Shown: one piece after another, positions 33,370-43,185 of the stretch
Layout of the letters: every line of letters starts with the position of its first letter
Position numbering within the stretch: position 1 is the stretch's first letter
NCBI GenBank assembly: GCA_030153045.1
Contig: JASLID010000072.1
Location: forward strand, 1 to 57,705
DNA length: 57,705 bases
Direction of reading: 5' to 3'
DNA from: Flavobacterium sp.
GTDB lineage: Bacteria > Bacteroidota > Bacteroidia > Flavobacteriales > Flavobacteriaceae
Notes under the pieces: generated by a model
Databases searched by the model: none
What the model saw: the letters and a program-made list of their open reading frames with translations, nothing else
What the model was told of the DNA's origin: nothing
Program-made: the position numbers and the translations under genes

Positions 33370-33867
33370 ATGAAATCGAAGATTCACGAATACCAAAAAA
33401 ACAAATATAAACTCATGAGTAATAAAACAATTACTATATTATTCCTTTTTATGTCTCTTGGAATCTTTGCACAAGACATGGAAAAGCGTGTAGAACGTAT
33501 TAAAGCTTTGCGTGTGGCTTTTATTTCGGATAGATTGGATTTAACTACTGATGAAGCTCAGAAATTCTGGCCTATCTTTAATCAATTTGATGGAAAACAA
33601 TCTGAATTGCAGAAACAAAAAAGACATTTGATGCATAAAATGAAACCAAGCAATACTGGTAATTTATCTGATAAAGAAACCATAAAATTGATGGAAGATG
33701 ATGAAAAATTAGAAACTGAAATCCAGAATAACAGACGTCAATTAGTTAAAGATTTGCAAGGTGTTATTCCGAATCAAAAAATACTAATGCTCAAACAAAT
33801 TGAAATGGAGTTTAAAGATAAGTTGTTACAACAAATGAAAAACCGACGAGAACGTTTAAAAAATTAA
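33370..33867 (+). CDS. Spy/LTXXQ-like periplasmic protein
   Basis: 165 residues from the ATG at 33370, or 150 from ATG 33415, where a clean signal peptide begins (MSNKTITILFLFMSLGIFAQ); the shorter start is likelier for an exported protein, although the first ATG lies one base after the previous stop. The mature part is helical with LDLTTDEAQKFWPIFNQFD, close to the Spy/CpxP LTxxQ pattern, and many Lys/Glu/Gln residues. Family knowledge: ATP-independent periplasmic chaperones or stress sensors (CpxP, CnrX-type). Inference: it senses or relieves envelope stress and works with the sigma/anti-sigma pair. Confidence 0.85.
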   Translation: MKSKIHEYQKNKYKLMSNKTITILFLFMSLGIFAQDMEKRVERIKALRVAFISDRLDLTTDEAQKFWPIFNQFDGKQSELQKQKRHLMHKMKPSNTGNLSDKETIKLMEDDEKLETEIQNNRRQLVKDLQGVIPNQKILMLKQIEMEFKDKLLQQMKNRRERLKN

Positions 33868-33889
33868 AGAGCCAATTGGCTCTTTTTTA
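33866..33889. terminator. Terminator of the sigma-factor operon
   Basis: AAAGAGCCAA and TTGGCTCTTT form a perfect inverted repeat followed by further T; it lies between convergent genes. Confidence 0.8.
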
Positions 33890-34939
33890 TTTGAAATTGA
33901 TTTTGACAATTCTGTTTTTTCCGGTTGCTATGGCAGTTTTATTATCGATAAATCGGATGGTTAAAAAATCTTTGTCATTGGATAATTTCAGCCATTTTTC
34001 GCCCATATCTCTAGAATAAAAAACACCTGTCGCTCCAACTGAAATCAATGATTTTCCTTTACTATTAGGTAAAAATTGAACACAGGAAGCATAGCCAAAG
34101 GCTTGATTATCGGCAATGAGTTTCCAAGTTTTTCCACCATTATTTGTAATGGCTTTATTTTGAAAATTTTGATCTAGTTTTTCATAATTACCGCCTGCAA
34201 TAATTCCAGTCGATGCATCATAAAAATCGGCGCAAAAGGCACCAGTCATAGCTCCTCCTTGAATAATTGGAGTTTCGGAAACATCCCAAGTATTACCCTT
34301 ATCTTTTGAAAAATAGACCCTCGATTTTTTTCCACCAGAAATCATCCACACATTATTATCTTTTATAATCAAATTGGTATTACTCGCTGCAAAAAAGGCT
34401 TCACCTTCTTCAAATTTCGGTAATTTATCACAAGGTATTTTTTGCCAGGTTTCGCCTCCATCAAACGTTTTAATCACCGACGGACAATTTTCGGTAGGAT
34501 CACCAATAGCCATTCCTTCTAAATCATTAAAAAACTGCATGCTGTCGTAAAACACTTTTTCGTGATTTTCTTCATAAACCAGTTTAATTTGCAAATCCTC
34601 TTTTGATATTTTATATAACAATGCCGGATTTGCTACTGATAAAATAAAAATATGTTTCGATGTTTGTGCAATGCTTCTGAATTCGAGCTTTAGTTTATCT
34701 TTAGAAACGTTACCACTTAAATTTGCAGTAGAATCTAAAGCAATGTATCCGTAATTCCCATTATTACCGGTGTACCACACTTTATTAGCATCTATCAAAA
34801 TAGCTCTACTGCTAATTTTCTCCGTTAGTAATGTATCGATGCTAATTTTTGAAAATCGGGGATTGCTAATCAGCATTTTATCTGTCTTACAAGACACTAG
34901 AACACTCATAATCAACATAATAATAAAAACTCTTTTCAT
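33887..34939 (-). CDS. BNR/sialidase-like beta-propeller lipoprotein
   Basis: 350 residues with a lipoprotein signal (lipobox LVSC, Cys17). Four BNR/Asp-box-like repeats are visible: KTFDGGETWQKI, FSKDKGNTWDVS, TNNGGKTWKLI and YSRDMGEKWLKL, as in photosystem II assembly factor-like and sialidase-like propellers. No sialidase catalytic residues can be claimed. Such proteins in Bacteroidota are annotated as oxidoreductases or glycosyl hydrolases without evidence. It is probably exported to the outer membrane. Confidence 0.85.
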   Translation of the reverse strand: MKRVFIIMLIMSVLVSCKTDKMLISNPRFSKISIDTLLTEKISSRAILIDANKVWYTGNNGNYGYIALDSTANLSGNVSKDKLKLEFRSIAQTSKHIFILSVANPALLYKISKEDLQIKLVYEENHEKVFYDSMQFFNDLEGMAIGDPTENCPSVIKTFDGGETWQKIPCDKLPKFEEGEAFFAASNTNLIIKDNNVWMISGGKKSRVYFSKDKGNTWDVSETPIIQGGAMTGAFCADFYDASTGIIAGGNYEKLDQNFQNKAITNNGGKTWKLIADNQAFGYASCVQFLPNSKGKSLISVGATGVFYSRDMGEKWLKLSNDKDFLTIRFIDNKTAIATGKNRIVKINFK

Positions 34940-35031
34940 GGAAAATTTTTAGATTTCTAAATTACTTCTTTTTTACAGAATTTGGATTGTAAATTTTAAA
35001 CAAATTTAGATTTTAATCGAATTAAATATTT

Positions 35032-35039
35032 TAATTTTG
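35032..35039 (+). promoter_or_regulatory. Candidate -7 element of kup
   Basis: TAATTTTG fits TAnnTTTG. It overlaps the TTG at 35037, so that TTG cannot be the start of translation if this promoter is used, and ATG 35061 is favoured. Confidence 0.45.
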
Positions 35040-35060
35040 AATCTTTTTAAAACCAAAAAC

Positions 35061-37034
35061 ATGAGTTCTTCAAATCATCACGATCTTCATAGTAAATATT
35101 CTATTGCTGGAATTTTAATAACTTTAGGAATTATTTACGGAGATATTGGTACCTCTCCCTTGTACGTAATGAGTTCTATATTAGGAAAGCATGCTATTAG
35201 TACCGAAGTCGTTTTAGGAGCCATTTCAGCTATATTTTGGACACTTACTTTACAAACCACTTTAAAATATGTAATCATCACTCTTTCTGCTGATAATCAT
35301 GGTGAAGGCGGAATTTTTGCCTTGTTTGCCTTAGTAAAAAGGACAAAAGTTAAATGGTTAATTATACCCGCAATTATAGGAGGTAGTGCTTTGTTAGCCG
35401 ATGGAATTATTACTCCGCCAATTTCAGTTTCTTCAGCAGTTGAAGGAGTTAAAACTTATTTTCCTGAACTAAATACGGTTCCAATAGTTATTGCAATTTT
35501 GTGTGTTTTGTTTATCATTCAGCAATTTGGAACTACGCTTGTAGGTAAGTTCTTTGCTCCTATGATGCTTATTTGGTTTGGAATGTTAGCAGTTTTAGGC
35601 ACCATTCAAATCACGCATAATTTTGAAGTCCTAAATGCTGTAAATCCTTATTACGCAATACATTTACTCAAAATTCATCCAGAAGGATTTTATGTTTTAG
35701 GCTTTGTTTTCTTGTGTACTACCGGTGCTGAGGCTCTGTATTCAGACATGGGACATTGTGGCAGAAAAAACATTCGTCTTAGCTGGATCTTTGTGAAAAT
35801 TGCTTTGCTTTTAAATTATTTTGGTCAAGGAGCTTATTTAATTAAGCACGAAGGACAAACTTTACAAAGCATTAATGCAAATAATGGTAATCCGTTTTAT
35901 TTAATTATGGCCGATTGGTTTCAACCCTTTGGAATTGTTATTGCAACAATGGCCGCTGTAATTGCTTCACAAGCCTTAATTTCAGGTTCATTTACCTTAA
36001 TTAATGAGGCTATGCGATTAAATTTTTGGCCAAAAGTTAAAATTAAATACCCTTCTGATCAAAAAGGTCAAATATATATTCCTTCCATCAACTGGTTTTT
36101 ATTAGCCGGTTGTATAGGTATTGTTTTATACTTTAAAAAAGCAAGTAACATGGAAGCGGCTTACGGATTAGCCATTGTCCTTTGCATGATTATGACAACA
36201 CTTCTTTTAACTTATTTTATGGTATTGAAGAGAGTTGGATGGTATATAATTTTACCATTAATCTTTTTATATTTAGTAATAGAATTTAGTTTCTTAATTG
36301 CTTGTTTGGATAAATTCCCTCATGGTGGTTATGTTACAATTATTATTGCAGCCGTATTAATATTTGTAATGACTATTTGGTATGTTGCTAAGAAAATTAG
36401 TAAGAATTACACCAAAATTGTAAAAATTGACAATTACAAAAAAGTATTAGCGGAGTTGAGTGTTGATTTATCTATACCAAAATATGCTACACATTTAGTA
36501 TATATGACCAATGCCAATCGTATAGATGAAATTGAAGAAAAAGTAATGTATTCGATTCTTCAAAAAAGACCAAAACGTGCTGACTTGTATTGGTTTATCC
36601 ACGTAAATATATTAAGTGAACCTTATAAAAAAGAATACAAAGTAACCGAAATTATTCAAGATGATATTTACAGAATTGATTTTAACCTTGGTTTTAGAGA
36701 GCCTACAAAAATCAATTTGATGTTTAAAGAAGTACTTAAAGACATGGTGGCAAATGGCGAAGTGGATATTACAAGCCGTTACGAATCATTGAATAAGAAC
36801 AATATTTTGGGAGACTTCAAATTTGTGCTTTCAGAGAAATATTTATCGAACGACAGTTTTATGTTATTTTATGAAAAAGTAGTAATGAACACTTATTTCT
36901 TTATCAAGAAATTCTCTTTATCTGAAGAGAAAGCATTTGGTTTAGACAGTGGGTCTGTTAAAGTGGAAAAATTTCCAATGGTTTTACATGCCCCTGAAAA
37001 AATTGAATTAACCCGAGTTTATAGACACGAATGA
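35061..37034 (+). CDS. kup: KUP/HAK/KT family potassium uptake protein
   Basis: 657 residues from ATG 35061; a frame from TTG 35037 adds eight residues but lies on the promoter box. Twelve or so membrane helices occupy about residues 15-435, with the family hallmark GIIYGDIGTSPLYV in helix 1 and ILSADNHGEGGIFALFAL-like LSADNHGEGG after helix 2. The cytosolic C-terminal domain (about 440-657) follows. Role: proton-coupled K+ uptake. The bestrophin gene overlaps its stop by 4 bp, so ion handling by the two is probably linked. Confidence 0.94.
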   Translation: MSSSNHHDLHSKYSIAGILITLGIIYGDIGTSPLYVMSSILGKHAISTEVVLGAISAIFWTLTLQTTLKYVIITLSADNHGEGGIFALFALVKRTKVKWLIIPAIIGGSALLADGIITPPISVSSAVEGVKTYFPELNTVPIVIAILCVLFIIQQFGTTLVGKFFAPMMLIWFGMLAVLGTIQITHNFEVLNAVNPYYAIHLLKIHPEGFYVLGFVFLCTTGAEALYSDMGHCGRKNIRLSWIFVKIALLLNYFGQGAYLIKHEGQTLQSINANNGNPFYLIMADWFQPFGIVIATMAAVIASQALISGSFTLINEAMRLNFWPKVKIKYPSDQKGQIYIPSINWFLLAGCIGIVLYFKKASNMEAAYGLAIVLCMIMTTLLLTYFMVLKRVGWYIILPLIFLYLVIEFSFLIACLDKFPHGGYVTIIIAAVLIFVMTIWYVAKKISKNYTKIVKIDNYKKVLAELSVDLSIPKYATHLVYMTNANRIDEIEEKVMYSILQKRPKRADLYWFIHVNILSEPYKKEYKVTEIIQDDIYRIDFNLGFREPTKINLMFKEVLKDMVANGEVDITSRYESLNKNNILGDFKFVLSEKYLSNDSFMLFYEKVVMNTYFFIKKFSLSEEKAFGLDSGSVKVEKFPMVLHAPEKIELTRVYRHE

Positions 37035-37894
37035 TATCCTACAACCCAAAAGAGTGGTTTACTTTTATCTTTAGATTTCATAAAGCCGATACTTTTAGGA
37101 CTTTATTTCCTTTAATCATTGGTATTTCAATCTATTGTTTGATTATCGATTATCTGATTATTGATTGTTTTCAATTGCCAGATGAAAGTCATCTTAAAAA
37201 TATCACCATCATGCATAGTATGTTGGGCTTTGTGATATCCTTATTATTGGTTTTTAGAACAAACACAGCTTATGATCGTTGGTGGGAAGGCAGAAAACAA
37301 TGGGGTGCTTTAGTAAACAATAGTCGTAATCTTGCTTTAAAATTATCGGCTATTTTAGAACATAAAGAAGATAAAGTTTTTTTTAGAAAAACGATCCCTT
37401 ACTATGCTTATGCTTTGAATTTGCATCTAAAAAATGAAAAAATAAGTCAGGAACTTTTTGAAGAATACAATATTAATATTGATCACAAAAAGCACAAACC
37501 CAATCAAGTCGCTAAGTTATTGCTTAAGAAAATAAACGAGCTTCATAAAAGTAATAGAATATCTGGAGAACAATTGCTTTATCTAAATCAGGAGTTACTC
37601 TCTTTTACTGATATTTGTGGCGCTTGTGAAAGAATTAAAAACACTCCTATTCCATTCTCATACAGCGTATTTTTAAAGAAATTTATTTTCTTTTATGTAA
37701 TGACGCTCCCTTTTGGTTATGTGTTTAGTTTAGGATATTATACCATTCCGGTAGTAATTTTCATATTCTATGTTTTAGCCAGTTTAGAATTAATTGCCGA
37801 AGAAATTGAAGATCCGTTTGGCAATGATGAAAACGATTTACCCACAGAAAGAATAGCTGAAAATATTAAGAAAAATGTTGAAGAGATTTTATAA
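37031..37894 (+). CDS. Bestrophin-like ion channel protein
   Basis: 287 residues. The start overlaps the kup stop (ATGA). Hallmarks of bacterial bestrophins/UPF0187: SLLLVFRTNTAYDRWWEGR, QWGALVNNSRNLA, the membrane region FVMTLPFGYVFSLGYYTIP-like with IPVVIFIFYVLASLELIAEEIEDPFG shown by its ends, and the C-terminal EDPFGNDENDLP, which matches the calcium/anion-site region of the family. Role: a pentameric ion channel, anion or cation by member. Co-translation with kup suggests a part in K+ or counter-ion balance; inference. Confidence 0.92.
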   Translation: MISYNPKEWFTFIFRFHKADTFRTLFPLIIGISIYCLIIDYLIIDCFQLPDESHLKNITIMHSMLGFVISLLLVFRTNTAYDRWWEGRKQWGALVNNSRNLALKLSAILEHKEDKVFFRKTIPYYAYALNLHLKNEKISQELFEEYNINIDHKKHKPNQVAKLLLKKINELHKSNRISGEQLLYLNQELLSFTDICGACERIKNTPIPFSYSVFLKKFIFFYVMTLPFGYVFSLGYYTIPVVIFIFYVLASLELIAEEIEDPFGNDENDLPTERIAENIKKNVEEIL

Positions 37895-37930
37895 AAAAAG
37901 GTGTTTCTAAAAATAGAAACACCTTTTTTA
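37895..37930. terminator. Bidirectional terminator after bestrophin gene
   Basis: AAAAAGGTGTTTCTA pairs with TAGAAACACCTTTTT around AAAA; between convergent genes. Confidence 0.9.
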
Positions 37931-37947
37931 TTCTAACTAAAATTTAT

Positions 37948-39945
37948 TTATCTAACGATTAATTTTTTAGTCGTTGATTTATCTTCAGAATTAATCTTCA
38001 TCATATATACACCCGCCGAAAGATTAAAATTCAATCGAGAATTCATTTCGTAATTTCCAGTATATACTTTTGAGCCTGTAATTGAATAAATTTCGACTTT
38101 TGCATCTTGGTTTAACCCACTGATTACTACATATTCGCTAGCAGGATTTGGATACATAATTACATCTAAACTTGTAAAATCATTTGTAGATAATGCTGCA
38201 TTCCAAACTTCTCCATATTTTTCTCCAAAAACATAATCAGCCAATAAAGGATAATCAACAAATGGATTTCTATTTTGTTGCCAGTTATACACCACATTAT
38301 TATGGTTCATTTCAAAATCATCTGATTTATCTGTTTTATTCCAAACTAATAATGTTGCTAAGTCTCCAATATAGCCCGTTGGAACTTCTGAAACATTTCC
38401 ATTTACTACATTTAATCCATTGTATCTCACTGCCATGTAAAAAACTGCTCTTGCAACATCACCATGCCAACTTCCAGCATTACCAGTAGGACCATTATAA
38501 TCAACTCCATAATTTCTATTATTCCTTGAGGAATTCTCAGGACCGTCTTCGGCCCTAATATGATGACCGTCTGCACCTCCAGCTTCAATATCATTAGCAT
38601 CTGTAGTGGTCCATACATCAATTCCGTCATTAGGATTACCTGAATCTAAGTTGAAAGCACCTCTTGATTGGCAATATATGTGTTCACGATTCCATTTATC
38701 GACACCACTTGAACCTGTTTGAATATCAATTTTAGAACGTGGCTTTTCAGTATACAATAACATCACTTGACCGTCATTTTGAGGATTAACATCGGTATCC
38801 AATAACATTTCATTTACATCAGCATAAGTATGCTCTCTTACAACTGCAGGATTTGCAATAATATCTTGAATGGCTTGTTTTAGAACAGCACCAGATTTCC
38901 CTTCTAATGAATCATAATAACCTGCCGGTTTTGTATTAGGACACAACCCATAAGTAGGATTCATAGGTGGTCCCCAAGGTTTTACAACATAATCATTATC
39001 ATGCACTCTTATCTCAATATTACCACTTATGACTGAATAATTTGAAGGAACTGCTCCTATAACAATTATCATTGTTTCATCTCCTTCGTTTACTAAATCA
39101 TCAACTAAAGTAATACTTTGGGCTGCTGAACTTGAACCAACTGGAATAGTAACAGAAAGGTTTCCACTATAATCAGAAGCAGTAAATGAACCGTTAGCCA
39201 AAGTGTATGTAAAAGTCAAATCACTTGTTGTTACTGGAGATGAAGTCGAAAAAGTAATGGTAAAAGTATTCGGTTCTGACACACTGCCAATACCTGCAGG
39301 ATCCAAAGGGGAAAAAACTATGGGAGAAACTGCTAAAGAAATATTATTGAATGTAACGCCCGAACCATCGTTATTAGCTCCTGGAGTTGGGGTTTTTACT
39401 TCGTATGAACCATCATTTTTTCTTTGAATCGATTGTGTATCTTTTGCAGAGTTTATATTCTCATTAAGTTGAGTCGTTTCTCCAAGTGCAGTAAGTAAAT
39501 TTGATGCTATTGGAGAGGCTGCTACATGATATACAATAGCATCAACTAAATTAGTGGTTGTTGCGGGTGTAGCTGTTGGAAAATCATTTCCATTACCCAG
39601 ATACAAAGCAACAGCATCAGCTCCGTTTTGAACTGAATTATCGGCAGATAAATATCGATTTGGGACTGGAGAAACTGTAGAACCACCTAACGTTGCAATT
39701 CCGTTAATGTTAGTGACCATACCATCTAAATCATATGCCATGTAACTATTTATACCTGTACCGCTTCCTCCATTGAAAAAAACAAGTACATAACCGTCTA
39801 ATGAAAAATTAGGAACAGAAGACTTGAACTCTATAAGTTCTGCAGTATCAGTACTCGTTTGATCACAATCAAGCTCATTGATAACCACAGTTTGAGCAAA
39901 AGAAACATTACAAAAAAGTAAAAATAAAAGTAATTTTTTTATCAT
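37948..39945 (-). CDS. Secreted endonuclease I family nuclease with Calx-beta domain and T9SS type A domain
   Basis: 665 residues. Signal peptide (1-17, ending SFAQ); an N-terminal lamin-tail-like domain (about 20-190; VVINELDCDQTSTDTAE); a Calx-beta domain (about 205-315; LVNEGDETMIIVIG); an endonuclease I domain (about 330-580) with WNREHIYCQSRGAF, DGHHIRAED (His-based catalytic core), NRNYGVDY, GDVARAVFYMAVRYN and a C-terminal NRNPFVDYP; and a type A sorting domain (last 75 residues; VIMYPNPASEYVVIS, KVEIYSITGSKV, GVYMMKI, TKKLIVR). Role: extracellular, possibly DNA-scavenging nuclease exported by T9SS and cleaved at the tail. Confidence 0.93.
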   Translation of the reverse strand: MIKKLLLFLLFCNVSFAQTVVINELDCDQTSTDTAELIEFKSSVPNFSLDGYVLVFFNGGSGTGINSYMAYDLDGMVTNINGIATLGGSTVSPVPNRYLSADNSVQNGADAVALYLGNGNDFPTATPATTTNLVDAIVYHVAASPIASNLLTALGETTQLNENINSAKDTQSIQRKNDGSYEVKTPTPGANNDGSGVTFNNISLAVSPIVFSPLDPAGIGSVSEPNTFTITFSTSSPVTTSDLTFTYTLANGSFTASDYSGNLSVTIPVGSSSAAQSITLVDDLVNEGDETMIIVIGAVPSNYSVISGNIEIRVHDNDYVVKPWGPPMNPTYGLCPNTKPAGYYDSLEGKSGAVLKQAIQDIIANPAVVREHTYADVNEMLLDTDVNPQNDGQVMLLYTEKPRSKIDIQTGSSGVDKWNREHIYCQSRGAFNLDSGNPNDGIDVWTTTDANDIEAGGADGHHIRAEDGPENSSRNNRNYGVDYNGPTGNAGSWHGDVARAVFYMAVRYNGLNVVNGNVSEVPTGYIGDLATLLVWNKTDKSDDFEMNHNNVVYNWQQNRNPFVDYPLLADYVFGEKYGEVWNAALSTNDFTSLDVIMYPNPASEYVVISGLNQDAKVEIYSITGSKVYTGNYEMNSRLNFNLSAGVYMMKINSEDKSTTKKLIVR

Positions 39946-40173
39946 GATTTCAAATTTAGGGGGAGACCAATATATTACATTTTGGTTCCATAAGACGATT
40001 TACTATCGTTATTGTTAATAACAATATATTTATTGTAAGTAATTACTTGTGAATATTGATTTTTTAAGAAGTTAAATCGTATAAAATCAATATGAAAGTG
40101 ATTTGAAAAACTAAAAAATTAATCAGTTTAATCAATAAATTTTTTAAAAGTATTACATTGCAGTCATAACACA

Positions 40174-43002
40174 ATGAACTTGAAATTCAATACCAAAACA
40201 ATAGTATATCTTTTTCTTTTTTTTGCCTCAAGCCAAATCTATGGCCAGCAAAAAATGCATTTAAAAGTAAGTTTAGATACTTTAAACCATACTTTGACGG
40301 TAAATCAATCTATTACCTTTACCAATTCTTCAAAATTACCCCTAACAAAATTAATACTAAACGACTGGAATAATGCATATTACGACAAAAATTCAGCTTT
40401 AGGGAAGCGTTTTTCTGACGAATTTGTTCGTTCATTTCACCTTTCAACAACAAATGAAAGAGGCTATACTATAATTGAGAAAATTAAAATTAATAACGAT
40501 AAAATCGATTGGAATAGAGTTAACAATCAAATTGATTTAATTGAAATACCATTAAAAAACAGTTTAGCGACAAATGACTCTGTCAGCATTGAATTAGACT
40601 ATTTTTTAAAAATTCCTGATGCAAAATTTACACGTTTTGGTTTCGATAAAGGAAATTATTACCTAAAAGAATGTTTTTTAAACATTGCTCGTATTAATGA
40701 GGATGGAGATTTTGTATTGTATAGCAATGAAAATTTAGAAGACGCTTCAAATGAGCCCATTAAAGATATTTCGGTCGAATTCACTGTTCCTTTGAATTAT
40801 GTTATATCGTCTAATTTAAAAACGGAATCTACTACAGTCGACAAAACATACCTTTTTTCAGGTAATAACAGTAATGAAATTTTATTTGCTCTAGAGAAAA
40901 AAATAAGCTTTGAAAGTTTTACAAATGAAGCAATGGAAGTTGAATCGAACATTCATGTTTCAAGAGTAAATGATATAGAAAAGGCGATAATTATTGACAA
41001 AATTGTCAATTATTTCAACCAAAATCTTGGAGAGTCTTCTTCAAAAAAAATCCTTGTTTCACAAATTGATTACGAACGAAATCCTTTTTATGGATTAAAC
41101 CAATTGCCGAGTTTCTTAAGTCCGTTTCCAAACACTTTTTTGTTCGAATTGAAATTTCTAAAAGCGTACTCGAGTAATTATCTGAAACAAAATTTAAAAA
41201 TAGATTTTAGAAAGGACCATTACATTTTTGATGCCATTCAGACTTATATGTTAATGAATTACATCGAAGAAAATTATCCTGATTTAACCTTAATTGGTAA
41301 TATAAGTAAGTACAAATTGTTTAAGAGTTATGAACTTTCTAAAGCTAAATTTAACGAACAATACCAATACCTGTATTTATTAATGGCTCGTAGAAATTTA
41401 GATCAAAGTATTGGAGAATCTAAAGAGAATTTAGTCAAATTTAATGAACAAATATCAAGTAGATACAAAGCTGGACTTAGTTTCAAATACTTAAATAAAT
41501 ATTTAAACGACAGTACTGTAATGAATTCATTTGTAGAATATTTAAGAATAAGCAGGTTACAGAAAACTTCAGCTACAGACTTTGAAAATATCTTCAAAAA
41601 GAACAGCCCAAAAAACATTGATTGGTTTTTTAAAAACATGGTAAATTCTAATGAAAAAATAGACTACACATTTGGAAAAACCATTAAAAATGAAAATACC
41701 AATGAAGTAACCATAATCAATAAATCAAAAAGCAATACTCCTGTTTTGATTACCGGATTTAAGAAAAAAGAAGTTGTTTTCGAAAAATGGATCAACAATA
41801 TAAAAACTGATACCGTCATATCTTTCAATAAAAATGAAGTGGACAAATTGGTTTTAAACCATGAAAATTTCATTCCTGAAGTCAATAAACGTAATAATTT
41901 CAAATCTGTAAAACGGTTCTTATCATTTAACAGGCCTATAAAATTTGCGTTGTTAAGTGATATGGAAAACCCAAAATACCAACAAATAATATATGTTCCG
42001 GAAGTCAGTTTTAATAACTATGATGGCGCAATACTATCACTATCATTGAGCAATAAATTACTTATTGACAAGCCTTTCTCATATGAAATAAGCCCAAGTT
42101 ATTCGGCTAAAACAAATTCTATTACTGGATCAGGTGGGTTTGGCTTAAATCATCAAAGGCAAAATACCAGATTGTATCAAATTAGGTATTCGTTAAGTGG
42201 CTCCTATTATCATTACATTCAAGATGCGGCTTACTTAAGATTTACTCCTTCAGTGAGTTTTAGATTTAGAGATTTAGATTTAAGAGATAATAAAAGATAT
42301 AGTTTAAATTTCAGACAAGTTACGGTCGATAAAGAACCAAGTCCTGTTCTAAAAGTTGAAAAAACACCGCTAAACTATTCCGTTTTCGATGCAAGATTTA
42401 ATTACAACGATGGCGAAACCGCAAAGGGATTTGCTTATGGAACGAACCTACAATTTTCAGATAAATTTGGAAAATTGATTTCAGAAATTGGATATAGAAA
42501 ACTTTTCGAAAACAATTATCAGTTTAGCCTGAGATTATTTGCTGGTACTTTTCTTTATAAAAAAACCGATTCCGATTATTACAATTTTGGATTGGATAGA
42601 CCAAAAGATTATTTATTCGATTATAACTATTACGGACGTTCAGAAAACTCAGGGATTTTAAGTCAACAAATCATTATTGCCGAAGGAGGATTCAAATCAA
42701 AATTCACCAACCCATATGCAAATCAATGGATGACAACAATAAATGCAACCTCTTCCATTTGGCATTGGATTCAAATGTATGGAGATATCGGTTTATACAA
42801 AAATAGTGGTCAAACATCTAAATTTGTATACGATAGCGGTATACATTTTAATTTAGTTCCAGGTTATTTTGAAGTATTCTGTCCGGTTTATTCCAGCAAC
42901 GGATTTGAATTAAATCAAAAAAATTATCAGGAAAAAGTAAGATTTATTGTAACCCTAAGTCCAAAAACATTAATTAGCCTTTTCACAAGAAAATGGTTTT
43001 AA
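40174..43002 (+). CDS. M1-peptidase-like protein without zinc motif, with C-terminal beta-barrel-like region
   Basis: 942 residues with a signal peptide (about 1-24; FFASSQIYG). Residues about 25-265 match the M1 N-terminal beta-saddle (SLDTLNHTLTVNQSITFTNSS; ISVEFTVPLNYVISSN). In the region where M1 enzymes have HExxH and WLxEG, only LPSFLSPFPNTFLFELKFLK and FDAIQTYMLMNYIE are found, with no HExxH, so peptidase activity is unlikely. From about residue 575 to the end the pattern of alternating aromatic strands (YAYGTNLQFSDKFGKLIS, FRFRDLDLRDNKRYSL) and the terminal aromatic residue, Phe, indicate an outer-membrane barrel. Function unknown; perhaps a surface scaffold. Confidence 0.85.
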   Translation: MNLKFNTKTIVYLFLFFASSQIYGQQKMHLKVSLDTLNHTLTVNQSITFTNSSKLPLTKLILNDWNNAYYDKNSALGKRFSDEFVRSFHLSTTNERGYTIIEKIKINNDKIDWNRVNNQIDLIEIPLKNSLATNDSVSIELDYFLKIPDAKFTRFGFDKGNYYLKECFLNIARINEDGDFVLYSNENLEDASNEPIKDISVEFTVPLNYVISSNLKTESTTVDKTYLFSGNNSNEILFALEKKISFESFTNEAMEVESNIHVSRVNDIEKAIIIDKIVNYFNQNLGESSSKKILVSQIDYERNPFYGLNQLPSFLSPFPNTFLFELKFLKAYSSNYLKQNLKIDFRKDHYIFDAIQTYMLMNYIEENYPDLTLIGNISKYKLFKSYELSKAKFNEQYQYLYLLMARRNLDQSIGESKENLVKFNEQISSRYKAGLSFKYLNKYLNDSTVMNSFVEYLRISRLQKTSATDFENIFKKNSPKNIDWFFKNMVNSNEKIDYTFGKTIKNENTNEVTIINKSKSNTPVLITGFKKKEVVFEKWINNIKTDTVISFNKNEVDKLVLNHENFIPEVNKRNNFKSVKRFLSFNRPIKFALLSDMENPKYQQIIYVPEVSFNNYDGAILSLSLSNKLLIDKPFSYEISPSYSAKTNSITGSGGFGLNHQRQNTRLYQIRYSLSGSYYHYIQDAAYLRFTPSVSFRFRDLDLRDNKRYSLNFRQVTVDKEPSPVLKVEKTPLNYSVFDARFNYNDGETAKGFAYGTNLQFSDKFGKLISEIGYRKLFENNYQFSLRLFAGTFLYKKTDSDYYNFGLDRPKDYLFDYNYYGRSENSGILSQQIIIAEGGFKSKFTNPYANQWMTTINATSSIWHWIQMYGDIGLYKNSGQTSKFVYDSGIHFNLVPGYFEVFCPVYSSNGFELNQKNYQEKVRFIVTLSPKTLISLFTRKWF

Positions 43003-43155
43003 AAAAGAAACAAACGGCGTTTTGTTTAAACTATTTTTAATAAAATTAACATAAAGTAAAATTATTCACAATTTATATTGAATATTCAAACTTAAAATTA
43101 CACATACTATAAATATATTTTTCATAAGAAACATACAATATATATAGTTTTTGTT

Positions 43156-43163
43156 TAAATTTG
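43156..43163 (+). promoter_or_regulatory. Candidate -7 element of the E1 dehydrogenase gene
   Basis: TAAATTTG fits TAnnTTTG, 22 bp before the ATG. The -33 element is unclear. Confidence 0.4.
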
Positions 43164-43185
43164 TCATTATTACATCGTCACATTT

